A program made the position numbers and the translations under genes. Shown piece by piece: positions 1 to 8,557 of a DNA stretch of 64,000 nt (positions within the stretch are counted from its first letter, which is position 1; each line of letters starts with the position of its first letter). A model generated the notes under the pieces. The model was not told the origin of the DNA, searched no databases, and saw nothing but the letters and a program-made list of their open reading frames with translations. Source of the DNA: Arthrobacter sp. Bi83 (GTDB lineage: Bacteria > Actinomycetota > Actinomycetes > Actinomycetales > Micrococcaceae); NCBI RefSeq assembly GCF_918698095.1, contig NZ_CAKKLY010000011.1, positions 1-64,000 on the forward strand. The letters run 5' to 3'.

Positions 1-1049
1 GGCACACCAACGGCATGACCTTCACGGTGTCCGACGCGGACGGCGGGGTGCTGCACAGCGCCACCTTCTTCTCGGTGGGCGGCGGATTCATCGTCCGCGA
101 GGGCGAGGAGGACGCGGCCCAGCAGGAACTTGAGGAGTCCAAGAAGGAGCTTCCGCTGCCGTTCCGGACCGCCGCGGAACTGCTGGGCCGGTGCCAGTCC
201 AAGGGACTCTCGATCGGCGAGATCATGCTGGTCAACGAGCGCGCGTCCCGCCCCGAAGCTGAAATCCGCGAAGGGCTTCTTCACATCTACTCGGTGATGG
301 AGGGCTGCGTGGAGACCAGCCTCAAGCGCGAGGGGCTGCTGCCCGGCGGGCTGAAGGTCCGCCGTCGTGCCCCTGACTGGCACGAGCGGCTCCTGAAGGA
401 AAGCCGGGACCATGACCCCGGCTTCCGGGACCCGAAGTACTGGCAGGAATGGGTCAACCTGATTGCCCTGGCCGTGAACGAGGAAAACGCCTCCGGCGGC
501 AGGGTGGTGACCGCGCCCACGAACGGGGCCGCGGGCATCATCCCGGCTGTGCTGTACTACGCGCTGCACTTCGCCCCGGGCATGGACCAGGCCACCCAGC
601 AGGACCGCGACGACGTCGTGGTGAAGTTCCTGCTGACCGCCGGCGCCATCGGGGTGCTGTACAAGGAACAGGCCTCCATTTCCGGGGCGGAAGTGGGTTG
701 CCAGGGCGAGGTGGGATCGGCGTCGTCGATGGCCGCCGCGGGCCTGGCCGAGGTCATGGGCGGCACGCCGGCGCAGGTGGAGAACGCCGCGGAAATCGCC
801 ATGGAGCACAACCTGGGCCTGACCTGCGACCCGATCGGCGGGCTCGTGCAGGTGCCCTGCATCGAGCGCAACGCGATCGCGGCAGCGAAGGCCATCAACG
901 CCGCCAAGATGGCGCTCTGGGGCGACGGCTCGCACCGGGTGTCCCTCGACGAAGTGATCGTGACCATGCGGGAGACCGGCAAGGACATGAGCTCCAAATA
1001 CAAGGAAACGGCCATGGGCGGCCTCGCCGTCAACGTGGTGGAGTGCTGA
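1..1049 (+). CDS. sdaA: L-serine ammonia-lyase (serine dehydratase), 5' end outside window
   Basis: This is the C-terminal part of the iron-sulfur L-serine dehydratase, which deaminates L-serine to pyruvate and ammonia in the cytoplasm. The open frame runs from base 3 (His-Thr-Asn-Gly before the first Met at 15), so the gene starts upstream of the window. The SDH alpha domain is visible: the [10 protein letters not shown] stretch, the glycine-rich [18 protein letters not shown] segment, and the [12 protein letters not shown] stretch with cysteines expected to hold the 4Fe-4S cluster. About 348 residues are present of the usual 450-470. The stop lies 4 bases from the convergent tspO stop. Family identification is secure. 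Confidence 0.95.
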   Translation, partial: HTNGMTFTVSDADGGVLHSATFFSVGGGFIVREGEEDAAQQELEESKKELPLPFRTAAELLGRCQSKGLSIGEIMLVNERASRPEAEIREGLLHIYSVMEGCVETSLKREGLLPGGLKVRRRAPDWHERLLKESRDHDPGFRDPKYWQEWVNLIALAVNEENASGGRVVTAPTNGAAGIIPAVLYYALHFAPGMDQATQQDRDDVVVKFLLTAGAIGVLYKEQASISGAEVGCQGEVGSASSMAAAGLAEVMGGTPAQVENAAEIAMEHNLGLTCDPIGGLVQVPCIERNAIAAAKAINAAKMALWGDGSHRVSLDEVIVTMRETGKDMSSKYKETAMGGLAVNVVEC

Positions 1050-1053
1050 GCAG

Positions 1054-1632
1054 TTAGTTGTTGACGGCTGCCCAGAGGTTCAGGCTCGCGGCGAAGACTA
1101 CCCACGACAGGTAGGGCAGCATCAGCAATCCGGCGGCGCGGCTGATCGGGCCGAAGCACAGCACTGTCGCGGCCACAGCCAGGGCGAGGGCGAGGATGAT
1201 CGCCAGTGCCAGCCAGAGCGCGGCCGTGCCTAGCGCCGGATAGAGACCGAAGAACACGGGCGTCCATGCCAGGTTCAGGGCCAGCTGAACGCCGTACACG
1301 GTGAGCGCTGTCCGGGTTGCGGGGATCTGAGTTCCGGTTGACCGGGCCGGGGGAGCCTGGCGGCGCCAGACGAGCCACGCGGCCACCGCCATGGCGGTGT
1401 AGAGCAGCGTCCACACGGGTCCGAACACCCAGTTGGGTGGGGACCACGGCGCCTTGCTGGCCGAGGCGTACCAGCCGTCGACGTTGGTGATGGTGGCCTG
1501 TGAACCGAGGAGGGCCACCAGCGCGGAGCCAGCCAGGAACAGCAGGAGCGCGGCCAGCTGGACGGTTGTTCCCCTGCGGCCGTGCGGATCGCGGCGCTCG
1601 GGGGCAACCGGTCCGTGGTCTTTCGTCGCCAT
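1054..1632 (-). CDS. tspO: TspO/MBR family membrane protein
   Basis: A 192-residue membrane protein of the TspO/MBR (peripheral benzodiazepine receptor) family, which binds tetrapyrroles and related hydrophobic ligands. Five hydrophobic helices can be drawn. The family signature is clear: KAPWSPPNWVFGPVWTLLY early in the protein, then LALNLAWTPVFFGL, and a C-terminal LPYLSWVVFAASLNLW. A 23-residue charged N-terminal tail precedes the first helix, so a later start is possible. The gene converges on sdaA and has no operon partner. The family is certain; the physiological ligand is not known from the sequence. Confidence 0.93.
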   Translation of the reverse strand: MATKDHGPVAPERRDPHGRRGTTVQLAALLLFLAGSALVALLGSQATITNVDGWYASASKAPWSPPNWVFGPVWTLLYTAMAVAAWLVWRRQAPPARSTGTQIPATRTALTVYGVQLALNLAWTPVFFGLYPALGTAALWLALAIILALALAVAATVLCFGPISRAAGLLMLPYLSWVVFAASLNLWAAVNN

Positions 1633-1777
1633 GGTTCAACACTTGCCACGGGAAGAGCCAGAGTCAAGGGAGCCTTCGCCCGAGGATTCGGCCGCACCAG
1701 CCGCACCCGCCGCATCCGGGCAGCGCCGCACCGTTCGAGCACTCCACAGTGTCAGTCCCGGGTGCCACCATTGAGCT

Positions 1778-2611
1778 ATGTTGAGCACTGGCGGCGGCGG
1801 ATATGTTCCCGACTTTCTGCGGGTCTCTGTCGAACTGCCCGCACCCGCCGGTTCCACCATCCTCCTGGACTACACGCACATCTCCATCCGGCTTCGAGCT
1901 GCGCGCAGACTGGCCGTAGTGGCCGCCGTCAATATCAACGGGAGCGAACTCGTGCCGCTGGCCCGTGAGGGAATCTGGCATTTTGACACCAGGGTTCCGC
2001 GGAACGTGCAGGCCGGCCCCGAGGTTTACCAGAATAATGACCTGGACCGCGGGCATCTGGTCCGGCGCCTTGACCCCGTGTGGGGCGATGAAACCACGGC
2101 GCGGACGGCCAACCAGGACACGTTCACCTACTCCAACGCCGCTCCCCAGGCCTCGGACTTCAACCAGGGAGTGGAACTGTGGCGGGGCCTTGAGGACCAT
2201 GTGCTCAACCACGCGGAACAGTACGACGCCAGGATCAGCGTTTTCACCGGCCCGGTCCTGGCAGATGACGATCTGCCGTACAGGGGAGTGCAGATACCCC
2301 GTAAATTCTGGAAGATCGCCGTCTGGACCACGGAGGGACAGCTGGCCGCCGCGGGATTCCTGCTCGATCAGTCGCCCCTGCTGGGAAAGGAGGAGCTGGC
2401 CCGGGCCATCACGGAACGGCTGCTGGCGGACGAGCCCCCGCCCCTTGGGCCCTTCCGGACCTTCCAGGTGCCCGTGCGGCAGATTTCAGCGTTGTCCGGA
2501 ATGCCGCTCACGCAGCTGGAAGACGCCGACCGCTTCATTGCCAGTCCGAATGGGCCACGCCCGGACAGCAATGCGATGTTGCTCACGGACACGGCGCAAA
2601 TACGGCTCTGA
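1778..2611 (+). CDS. DNA/RNA non-specific endonuclease (NUC1 family)
   Basis: A 277-residue protein of the beta-beta-alpha-metal NUC1 nuclease family (Serratia nuclease/EndoG type), expected to cut DNA and RNA without sequence preference. The DRGH box with catalytic His is present in NNDLDRGHLVRR (about residue 90), followed by the metal-ligand Asn region TYSNAAPQ and the Asn/Glu-containing FNQGVELWRGLEDHVL segment. No signal peptide is obvious at the N-terminus (it begins LSTGGGGYVP), which is unusual because many bacterial homologues are exported; it could be cytoplasmic or use another secretion route. It stands alone between divergent tspO and the FemAB gene. Confidence 0.85.
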   Translation: MLSTGGGGYVPDFLRVSVELPAPAGSTILLDYTHISIRLRAARRLAVVAAVNINGSELVPLAREGIWHFDTRVPRNVQAGPEVYQNNDLDRGHLVRRLDPVWGDETTARTANQDTFTYSNAAPQASDFNQGVELWRGLEDHVLNHAEQYDARISVFTGPVLADDDLPYRGVQIPRKFWKIAVWTTEGQLAAAGFLLDQSPLLGKEELARAITERLLADEPPPLGPFRTFQVPVRQISALSGMPLTQLEDADRFIASPNGPRPDSNAMLLTDTAQIRL

Positions 2612-2709
2612 GCAGGGCGGCGCCCGGGTGTATCAAGCCCGCAGCCAGACACGGCGGATAGACTTGAGGCTGCCTCACCGGGCACCAGCTGCAGACACGT
2701 ACGCGAAGA

Positions 2710-3798
2710 TTGGACACGGCACACTTGCGAGAATTCACTGCCCGCTTTGCCTCCTCCGAGGAGGTCGCCAACTGGGATTCCCACGTCACCGCGAATCCGA
2801 ACGGCGGAAACCTGCTGCAGTCGGAGGCCTTCGCCGACGTCAAACAGCACTTCGGCTGGAAACCCCTCCACCTCGTCTACGAAACAGCCGACTACACGAG
2901 CTACAACCTGGTCCTGGAAAAGACCTTTCCGGTGCTGGGTAAACTCTGGTACCTCATCAAGGGGCCCGACGTGGCCGACGTCGAGGATATTTCCGGTATC
3001 GCCAGGGCCAACGCGGACTTCGTCAAGAGGGCGCGGCTCGGCGTTTTCGCCATCAAGATCGAACCGGACATCGTGCTCACCGACTCAGCCCGTCAGGCCA
3101 TCGAAGGGGCGGGGCTGGTCAAGACCCACAACCTGCAGCCCAACGACTCCACCGCGCTCCTGGATATTTCCCCCGAAGAGAACCAGCTGCTCCGGAACCT
3201 GCACTCACGTGGCCGCAACGCGGTACGCCGCGCCCTGCGTGAGGGCGTCGAGGTGCGGAACGTGGAGCCCACCGAGGAGAATTTCCGCGCCATGTACGGG
3301 CTGATGACCACGACGGTCGAGGCGAAGTCCCAGGTCCGGGTCCGGGAGTACGAGTACTACAGCCAGTTCTGGACCAATTTCATCAAGCGCGGCCAGGGCA
3401 GGCTCCTGTTCGTCTACGAGAACGGCGCGCCCTCAGTGGGCGCCTTCGTGATCAACTACGGCCGCAAGGGCACCTACAAGGACGGCGGCTCCCTCCAGAA
3501 ACGCAGCCAGTACGGCGATTCGCACCTGGTGCAGTGGACAGCGATCAATCAGGTCAAGGAACTTGGCTGCACGGAATACGACTTCTGCGGCACCCCGCCG
3601 AGTGACAAGCTCAAGGACAAGTCCAACCCGTTCCACGGACTCGGCCTGTTCAAGACCAGCTTCAGCAAGACCGTCACCGACTTCGTGGGCTGCTACGACC
3701 AGGTCATCAGCCCACTGAAATACAGGGCGTGGATGGCCGCGGGCGAGCGGGTGGCGCGGCAGGTGTATACCCGCCGGACCGGACAGCAATTTTACTAA
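2710..3798 (+). CDS. FemAB-family peptidoglycan bridge aminoacyltransferase
   Basis: A 362-residue FemAB/GNAT-fold protein. These enzymes transfer amino acids from aminoacyl-tRNA onto the stem peptide of lipid II, building the peptidoglycan cross-bridge. Typical features are the N-terminal W-D segment with LLQSEAFADVKQHFGWKP, the SRGRNAVRRALREGVEVR region, and the second acetyltransferase-like half ending with YDFCGTPPSDKLKDKSNPFHGLGLFKTSF. The start is uncertain: TTG at 2710 has no good Shine-Dalgarno sequence and another in-frame TTG lies at 2725. Micrococcaceae bridges often contain Ala/Thr/Ser/Gly, so the amino acid added cannot be said. It precedes the ThrE exporter but is 50 bases away. 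Confidence 0.85.
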   Translation: MDTAHLREFTARFASSEEVANWDSHVTANPNGGNLLQSEAFADVKQHFGWKPLHLVYETADYTSYNLVLEKTFPVLGKLWYLIKGPDVADVEDISGIARANADFVKRARLGVFAIKIEPDIVLTDSARQAIEGAGLVKTHNLQPNDSTALLDISPEENQLLRNLHSRGRNAVRRALREGVEVRNVEPTEENFRAMYGLMTTTVEAKSQVRVREYEYYSQFWTNFIKRGQGRLLFVYENGAPSVGAFVINYGRKGTYKDGGSLQKRSQYGDSHLVQWTAINQVKELGCTEYDFCGTPPSDKLKDKSNPFHGLGLFKTSFSKTVTDFVGCYDQVISPLKYRAWMAAGERVARQVYTRRTGQQFY

Positions 3799-3847
3799 GA
3801 CAGCCAATTATGCCCAGATCAGCGGCACTGCACGGAGGGAGGCCGGA

Positions 3848-5344
3848 ATGACCAAACAACCCCGCGGAGCCAACAGGCCGCATACCGACGGACTGCCCAA
3901 GACGGAACCGCTCTCGCCTTCCCAGCTGCACCAGAATGCGGCGGCCAAGCGCATGCTCCGCCGGCTGGTCCAGGGGGAAAACCCGCCGACGGCGCCGCTG
4001 AGCATCGTGGACCGGCTCGCCGGGAGCCCCTACGCCAACCCGATGATCCAGGTCAGCGGCGTTGACACCTCGGCCCGGAAGACCATGGACTTCGCCCTGC
4101 ACCTGGCCGAATCAATGTTCCGGTATGGGGCCGGTGCCCTCGAAGTGGAGACCAGCATCATCGCGGTCACTGCGGCGCTGGGCCTGAAGAACATCGAAGT
4201 GGACATCACCAACCAGTCGGTGGCCATCAACTACGCGCCCAAGGAACAGACGCCCATCGCCCTTCTGCGGGTGGTCCGCTCGTGGACCAACAACTACGCG
4301 GGGCTGGCCAAGGTCCACCAGCTGGTGACTGACATCGTGGCCGGCGGCGTCGGCAGGGACGAGGCTATCCGCCGGCTCGACGAGATCATCCGCAGCCCCA
4401 AGCCTTTTCCCCGCTGGATGGTCACGGTGGCGTTCGGCGTCTTTTCCGCGGTTTTCGTCGGGGTGCTGGGCGGCGGACCGGGAGCGTCCGCCATTGCCTT
4501 CGGCTCGAACCTGCTGATCAGCCTGCTGGCACGGCAGCTGGGCCGGTGGCGGGTGCCTGACTTCTTCATCACGGCCGCCTGTTCCTTCGTGGTCACCTTT
4601 GTCGCGCTGCTCCTGTGGCGGTTCGGCCCCTTGGCAGGGATCCAGATCGCGCCGGCCATCGTGGTGGTGGGCGGCATCCTGCTGTTGCTGCCCACCGGGC
4701 GCCTCGTGTCTTCGGTCCAGGATGCGATCAATGGCTTCCCCGTCACGGCGGCCGGCCGGTTCCTGTCCACCATGCTGACTTTCGGCGCGCTTGTTGCCGG
4801 GATTGCCGTCGCGTTTGTGGTCGGTGACATGACCGGCATGGAGACGATCAATGTGACCGAGACGTTCCCTCCCGCGTATGTGTTGTGGGTACAGGTCGTC
4901 TTGGTGGCGATTGCCGTCGTGGCCATCGGCATCACGGAGCAGACGGCCTGGAAGCTGCTGCTCCCGACGGCGGCCGTGGGCGTGGTGGGCCACCTTGTCC
5001 TTATCTGGGGAGAAGCCATCGGCATTGGTCCCCGTTTTGCCCCGGCGCTGGCAGCCGTGGTCATTGGGCTGCTGGCCCGCGTGGTGGCGCTGAAAATGGG
5101 CGCACCCCAGCTGGTGGTCGCCGTTCCGGCGGCACTGATTCTCCTGCCCGGGCTCACCATCTTCCGCTCGATGTATGTGCTGACGATTGAGGAATCGGAG
5201 ATCCTGCTCGGTGCCGGCGGCATGCTCAACGCCGGGGCGATTGTGCTCGGCGTTGCCGGCGGGATTGTGCTCGGCGACACCTTGGCCAGGCCGCTGACCC
5301 GGAGCCTGGCGAGCAACGAACGACGGCGGGCACGGCGCCGCTAG
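3848..5344 (+). CDS. thrE: Threonine/serine exporter, ThrE family
   Basis: A 498-residue integral membrane protein with the two-domain ThrE layout: an N-terminal ThrE domain (about residues 75-310) including a cytoplasmic start and helices such as WMVTVAFGVFSAVFVGVLGGG, then a C-terminal ThrE_2 domain of further helices with LPGLTIFRSMY. ThrE of Corynebacterium glutamicum exports L-threonine and L-serine using the proton gradient. A GGAGG-like Shine-Dalgarno (ggaggga, 3836-3842) is suitably placed before the ATG. The C-terminus is Arg-rich. The gene converges on the minus-strand siderophore-interacting gene with only 5 bases between stops. Confidence 0.9.
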   Translation: MTKQPRGANRPHTDGLPKTEPLSPSQLHQNAAAKRMLRRLVQGENPPTAPLSIVDRLAGSPYANPMIQVSGVDTSARKTMDFALHLAESMFRYGAGALEVETSIIAVTAALGLKNIEVDITNQSVAINYAPKEQTPIALLRVVRSWTNNYAGLAKVHQLVTDIVAGGVGRDEAIRRLDEIIRSPKPFPRWMVTVAFGVFSAVFVGVLGGGPGASAIAFGSNLLISLLARQLGRWRVPDFFITAACSFVVTFVALLLWRFGPLAGIQIAPAIVVVGGILLLLPTGRLVSSVQDAINGFPVTAAGRFLSTMLTFGALVAGIAVAFVVGDMTGMETINVTETFPPAYVLWVQVVLVAIAVVAIGITEQTAWKLLLPTAAVGVVGHLVLIWGEAIGIGPRFAPALAAVVIGLLARVVALKMGAPQLVVAVPAALILLPGLTIFRSMYVLTIEESEILLGAGGMLNAGAIVLGVAGGIVLGDTLARPLTRSLASNERRRARRR

Positions 5345-5349
5345 CGCCG

Positions 5350-6189
5350 CTAGATCTTCCCGATCGGCAGCTTTTTCTCGGCCTGGAAGTCGTCCTCCAC
5401 CCGGCCCTTGGCCCAGTAGCCGGACAGAGACACCTGGCTGCGCTCCAGCCCGCGTTCCCGGAACAGCACCTCTCGCAGGCCCTTCATGTAGCCCCGTTCG
5501 CCGTGCGCAAAGACATCCACCCGGCCGTCGGGCCACTGGGCATTCCGCACGGCGTTGACCAGCAGTTCGCTGCCCCCGGCGGGGACGCCTTCGCGTGGAA
5601 GCCAGACCAGCTGGAGGGCCGCGGGGGCGGCAATCGCCTGGATGTCGGCGTCGGACTCCACCTCCAGGAACGCGAGCCCGCGGGCGTCCGACGGCAGGGA
5701 TTCGATGACGGCGGCCACCGCGGGCAGAGCCGCCTCGTCGCCGGCCAGCAGATGCCAGTCGGCCGCGGGATCCGGGTTGTAGCCGCCTCCCGGGCCGGTG
5801 AAGATGATGCTGTCGCCGGACTGGGCGGAAGCGGCCCAGGGACCTGCCAGCCCTTCGTCACCGTGGATGACGAAGTCGATGGCCAGCTCACGTGCAGCCT
5901 CGTCCACCCACCGGACCGTGTAGGTCCGGGTGTGTGGCCACTGCTCCCGCGGCATCGTTTCGCGGACGGCCCACAGATCCAGCGGCTGCGGATATTCCAC
6001 GCCCGGCTGCGGGAAGGCAATCTTGACGTACCTGTCCACGAAGCCGTTGTTCACATAATCCGCGAACCCGTCGCCGCCCGCCACAATCCGCACCATGTGC
6101 GCGGAAAGCTGCTCGCGCCTGATGACGGTCAGGTTGATCTGGGGGCGGGATTTCCGCGTGGCGGACGTCGCGGCTGGAACAGAAGTCAT
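5350..6189 (-). CDS. Siderophore-interacting protein (FAD-dependent ferric-siderophore reductase)
   Basis: A 279-residue ViuB/SIP-family flavoprotein that reduces ferric siderophores in the cytoplasm to release iron. The FAD-binding beta-barrel (residues 18-130) contains the RYVKIAFPQPG and RTYTVRW motifs; the C-terminal SIP domain includes WHLLAGDEAALPAV, the QLVWLPREG stretch, VDVFAHGERGYMKGLR and SLSGYWAKGR, all typical. A near-palindromic IdeR/DtxR-like sequence sits immediately before the start, so repression by iron is predicted; a DtxR/IdeR regulator gene lies at 24330-25025. No transporter for the siderophore is next to it. Confidence 0.92.
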   Translation of the reverse strand: MTSVPAATSATRKSRPQINLTVIRREQLSAHMVRIVAGGDGFADYVNNGFVDRYVKIAFPQPGVEYPQPLDLWAVRETMPREQWPHTRTYTVRWVDEAARELAIDFVIHGDEGLAGPWAASAQSGDSIIFTGPGGGYNPDPAADWHLLAGDEAALPAVAAVIESLPSDARGLAFLEVESDADIQAIAAPAALQLVWLPREGVPAGGSELLVNAVRNAQWPDGRVDVFAHGERGYMKGLREVLFRERGLERSQVSLSGYWAKGRVEDDFQAEKKLPIGKI

Positions 6190-6194
6190 GAAAG

Positions 6195-6208
6195 TAAGCC
6201 TAGGCTAA
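6195..6208 (-). promoter_or_regulatory. Putative IdeR/DtxR iron box overlapping a leaderless-type promoter
   Basis: The segment TAAGCCTAGGCTAA is a near-perfect palindrome that resembles the core of the DtxR/IdeR operator consensus (TTAGGTTAGGCTAACCTAA). It ends 5 bases before the start codon of the siderophore-interacting gene. Read on the minus strand, TAGGCT is followed by 7 bases and then ATG, the spacing of a -10 element driving a leaderless transcript. Repressor binding would therefore cover the -10 element directly. The motif is seen in the sequence; binding is inferred. Confidence 0.65.
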
Positions 6209-6234
6209 GTAGCCTGCCCGGCTGCATCGGGGCG

Positions 6235-7011
6235 TCACAGAACGGGCAGTTCCCAGTCAACTCCGCCGTCGCCCTGCTCCTGCAATAATTCATTGGCCCG
6301 GCTGAAGGGCCTGGAGCCGAAAAACCCGCGGGATGCAGACAACGGGCTGGGGTGGACGCTGGCCACCACCGGGGTGTCGCCGAGCAGGGGGCGCACGCCT
6401 TCGGCGTCCTTTCCCCAAAGCACCGCTACCAGCGGGAGCCTGCCGCCATCAGCCGTCCGACGCGCAAGCACGGCGGTGACCGCCGCCGTCGTGATGGATT
6501 CCCAGCCTTTTCCGCGGTGTGAGCCGGCGGCGCCCCCGCGCACGCTCAGGACCCTGTTGAGCAGCAGCACGCCCTGGCCGGCCCACGCACCGAGGTCGCC
6601 GTGGACCCTTGCCGGAAGCCCCAGGTCGGATTCAAGTTCCTTGTAGATGTTCGCCAGGCTGCGGGGGATGGGCCGTGTCCGGCCGTCCACGGAGAAGGCC
6701 AGGCCCACTGCGTGGCCCGGCGTGGGGTACGGATCCTGGCCCACAATCAGCACCCGCACATCCGCCAGAGGCTGGCGGAAAGCCCTGAAGACGTTCGACG
6801 GCGTCGGCAGCACCGCATGCCCCGCCGCCACCTCACCGGCCAGGAAGGACAGCACCGACCTCAGCTCACCCTCCACCGCGGCCAGCGCCCCGGCCCAGTC
6901 AGGAGCCATAAGTTCAATCAGGGGCATCCCGGCCATCTCGGCGAAGCCAAGGGTCTCCGTCTCGGTTGCCCCCAGCTCAAACAAGGGTTCAGGTTCAGTC
7001 ACAGCACCCAT
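6235..7011 (-). CDS. ung: Uracil-DNA glycosylase, family 1
   Basis: Removes uracil from DNA in base excision repair. The family-1 motifs are all present: the water-activating [17 protein letters not shown] box, the LLLNRVLSV segment, and the DNA-intercalating [18 protein letters not shown] loop with the catalytic His. About 258 residues, normal for bacterial Ung with an actinobacterial N-terminal extension. The open frame reaches back to 7047, but ATG at 7011, or GTG at 7002 with a gggaga Shine-Dalgarno 9 bases upstream, is better; I annotate 7011. It is separated by 45 bases from the downstream siderophore-interacting gene, which has its own promoter. Confidence 0.93.
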   Translation of the reverse strand: MGAVTEPEPLFELGATETETLGFAEMAGMPLIELMAPDWAGALAAVEGELRSVLSFLAGEVAAGHAVLPTPSNVFRAFRQPLADVRVLIVGQDPYPTPGHAVGLAFSVDGRTRPIPRSLANIYKELESDLGLPARVHGDLGAWAGQGVLLLNRVLSVRGGAAGSHRGKGWESITTAAVTAVLARRTADGGRLPLVAVLWGKDAEGVRPLLGDTPVVASVHPSPLSASRGFFGSRPFSRANELLQEQGDGGVDWELPVL

Positions 7012-7125
7012 TCTCCCAGCAGCCGCCCTCTGCGCCACCCACGTCACACGGCGTAAATGACAACGCTGTTATTCGTCCGTAACATGGGTGGTGGACTTTT
7101 ACCGGATTCAGCGAAGGAGGATGCA

Positions 7126-7500
7126 GTGGCGGAGCCGTTGCAGGACCATCTCGCAGAACAGCATGCGGCGCCGAACCCGCAGGCGGACCAGGCGCAGAAC
7201 ACCGGACCGCGGCGCGGCTCGCTGCTGGATGACTTCCAGTTACGGGACTCGCCGCTGAGTGAGCGTGAGCAGCAGATGCTGGCGCTGGAACGGCAGTGGT
7301 GGAAGTACGCCGGCGCCAAGGAACAGGCCATCCGCGAACTGTTCGACCTCTCAGCGACGCACTACTACCAGATCCTCAATGCACTGATCGATACTGAGAC
7401 TGGGCTGGCCCACGACCCCATGCTGGTGAAGAGATTGCGTAGACTACGTACGTCACGTCAGCGGGCCCGCACTGCACGCCGCCTGGGGTCTGACGCGTAA
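7126..7500 (+). CDS. DUF3263 domain protein
   Basis: A 124-residue protein carrying the actinobacterial DUF3263 domain: LSEREQQMLALERQWW, then a helix-turn-helix-like EQAIRELFDLSATHYYQILNAL and a basic C-terminal tail ending RLRRLRTSRQRARTARR. The helical arrangement resembles a small DNA-binding protein, but no function is established for the family. The frame extends upstream to 7057, yet a strong AAGGAGG at 7114-7120 points to GTG at 7126, so I choose that start. It is followed after 50 bases by the LytR_C protein gene on the same strand, a pairing common in related genomes. Confidence 0.85.
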   Translation: MAEPLQDHLAEQHAAPNPQADQAQNTGPRRGSLLDDFQLRDSPLSEREQQMLALERQWWKYAGAKEQAIRELFDLSATHYYQILNALIDTETGLAHDPMLVKRLRRLRTSRQRARTARRLGSDA

Positions 7501-7550
7501 TCGTTAGTGCCGAACCGCCGGCAGAAGACCAACAAGGACGTCGCTTTACC

Positions 7551-8195
7551 ATGACCAATTATGCTCGGGACGAATTCGACAGGGTCCCTGAAGCCTCTTC
7601 CCGGCAGGGCGTACACCGTGCCGTTTCGGCGCCGTCCCGCCCGCGTTTGTGGCCCATCCTGAGCGTGGGGATCGGCGCCCTTGCCGTCGGCCTGGTCGCG
7701 TTCCTCCTGCTGCCGCAACTTGGGTTCCAGGCCGCTGCTAGCCCGTCGTCAGCCAACGCCGCAGGCGCCCCGTCGTCGACGCCGTCAGCGACTTCCTCAG
7801 CCAAGCCGTCCACGGCGGTGAAGGCGTCCGGCGCCTCGAACGCCGCTTCGCCCTCCGCCACCCCGTCATCATCGCCCTCTGCCACAGCTCCTGCAGCGGC
7901 CCAGGCTCTCGGGTCAACTGTGGACAAAACCCTCCCCGTTTCGGTCTACAACGGCACGCTGACGTCCGGACTCGCGGGCCGGGTGGGCGCCACGGTCCAG
8001 GCCGACGGCTGGGCCCTGGGCCAGGTGGCCAACTGGCAGGGCGCGCCCCAGCAGCAGTCGGTCATCTTCTACTCAGATGCGGCGCACAAGGCCAGCGCCG
8101 AGGCCATCGGGGCCCTGCTGAACATCACGACGTTCGTGGAAAGTGCAGAGTTCCAGACCCCCGTTGCCGTGGTGCTCGGCCCCGGATTCCAGTGA
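7551..8195 (+). CDS. LytR C-terminal domain protein, single-pass membrane
   Basis: A 214-residue protein with a short cytoplasmic N-terminus, one transmembrane helix (about residues 33-55, LWPILSVGIGALAVGLVAFLLL), a long Ala/Ser/Pro linker (60-115) of low complexity and a C-terminal LytR_C domain (about 120-210: SVYNGTLTSGLAGRVGATVQ, then WALGQVANW). LytR_C domains occur at the end of some LCP (LytR-CpsA-Psr) cell-wall ligases, but here the LCP catalytic domain is missing. It is probably an extracytoplasmic cell-envelope accessory protein. It forms a probable operon with the DUF3263 gene. Confidence 0.82.
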   Translation: MTNYARDEFDRVPEASSRQGVHRAVSAPSRPRLWPILSVGIGALAVGLVAFLLLPQLGFQAAASPSSANAAGAPSSTPSATSSAKPSTAVKASGASNAASPSATPSSSPSATAPAAAQALGSTVDKTLPVSVYNGTLTSGLAGRVGATVQADGWALGQVANWQGAPQQQSVIFYSDAAHKASAEAIGALLNITTFVESAEFQTPVAVVLGPGFQ

Positions 8196-8353
8196 CGATT
8201 TGAGTTACGCCTGAATAACTATTGCCTCCGGTTCCGGCTGTATGCCTGCCTCCTGGCGGGCCCCAGTGGATAGAGTGATTTCAGGCTTCGAAGCGTAATT
8301 CATGGCACACGCTGAGGTGGGCCTTACGGAAGCAATCTGAAAGTGTGGAGATC

Positions 8354-8557
8354 ATGGCATTGGGAACCGTGAAGTGGTTCAACGCCGAAAAGGGCTACGG
8401 CTTCATTACAGTTGACGGCTCGGGCGATGACGTCTTCGTGCACTGGTCTGCCATTCAGGGTGATGGCTACCGCGCGCTCGATGAGGGCCAGCGCGTTGAA
8501 CTTGAGGTCGGCGAAGGCGAAAAAGGCCCCCAGGCGGAAAGCGTCCGGCCCGCATAG
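8354..8557 (+). CDS. Cold-shock protein, CspA family
   Basis: A 67-residue single cold-shock domain protein that binds single-stranded RNA/DNA. RNP1 (KGYGFITV) and RNP2 (DVFVHWSAI) are intact and the N-terminus [11 protein letters not shown] is classical. The ATG at 8354 follows a gtggag Shine-Dalgarno; an earlier in-frame ATG at 8345 adds three unlikely residues. The preceding 158-base gap (8196-8353) is long for this genome and could be a cold-shock leader, as in other csp genes, but I see no specific motif. Its stop codon overlaps the first possible start of the following lipoprotein gene by one base. Confidence 0.95.
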   Translation: MALGTVKWFNAEKGYGFITVDGSGDDVFVHWSAIQGDGYRALDEGQRVELEVGEGEKGPQAESVRPA

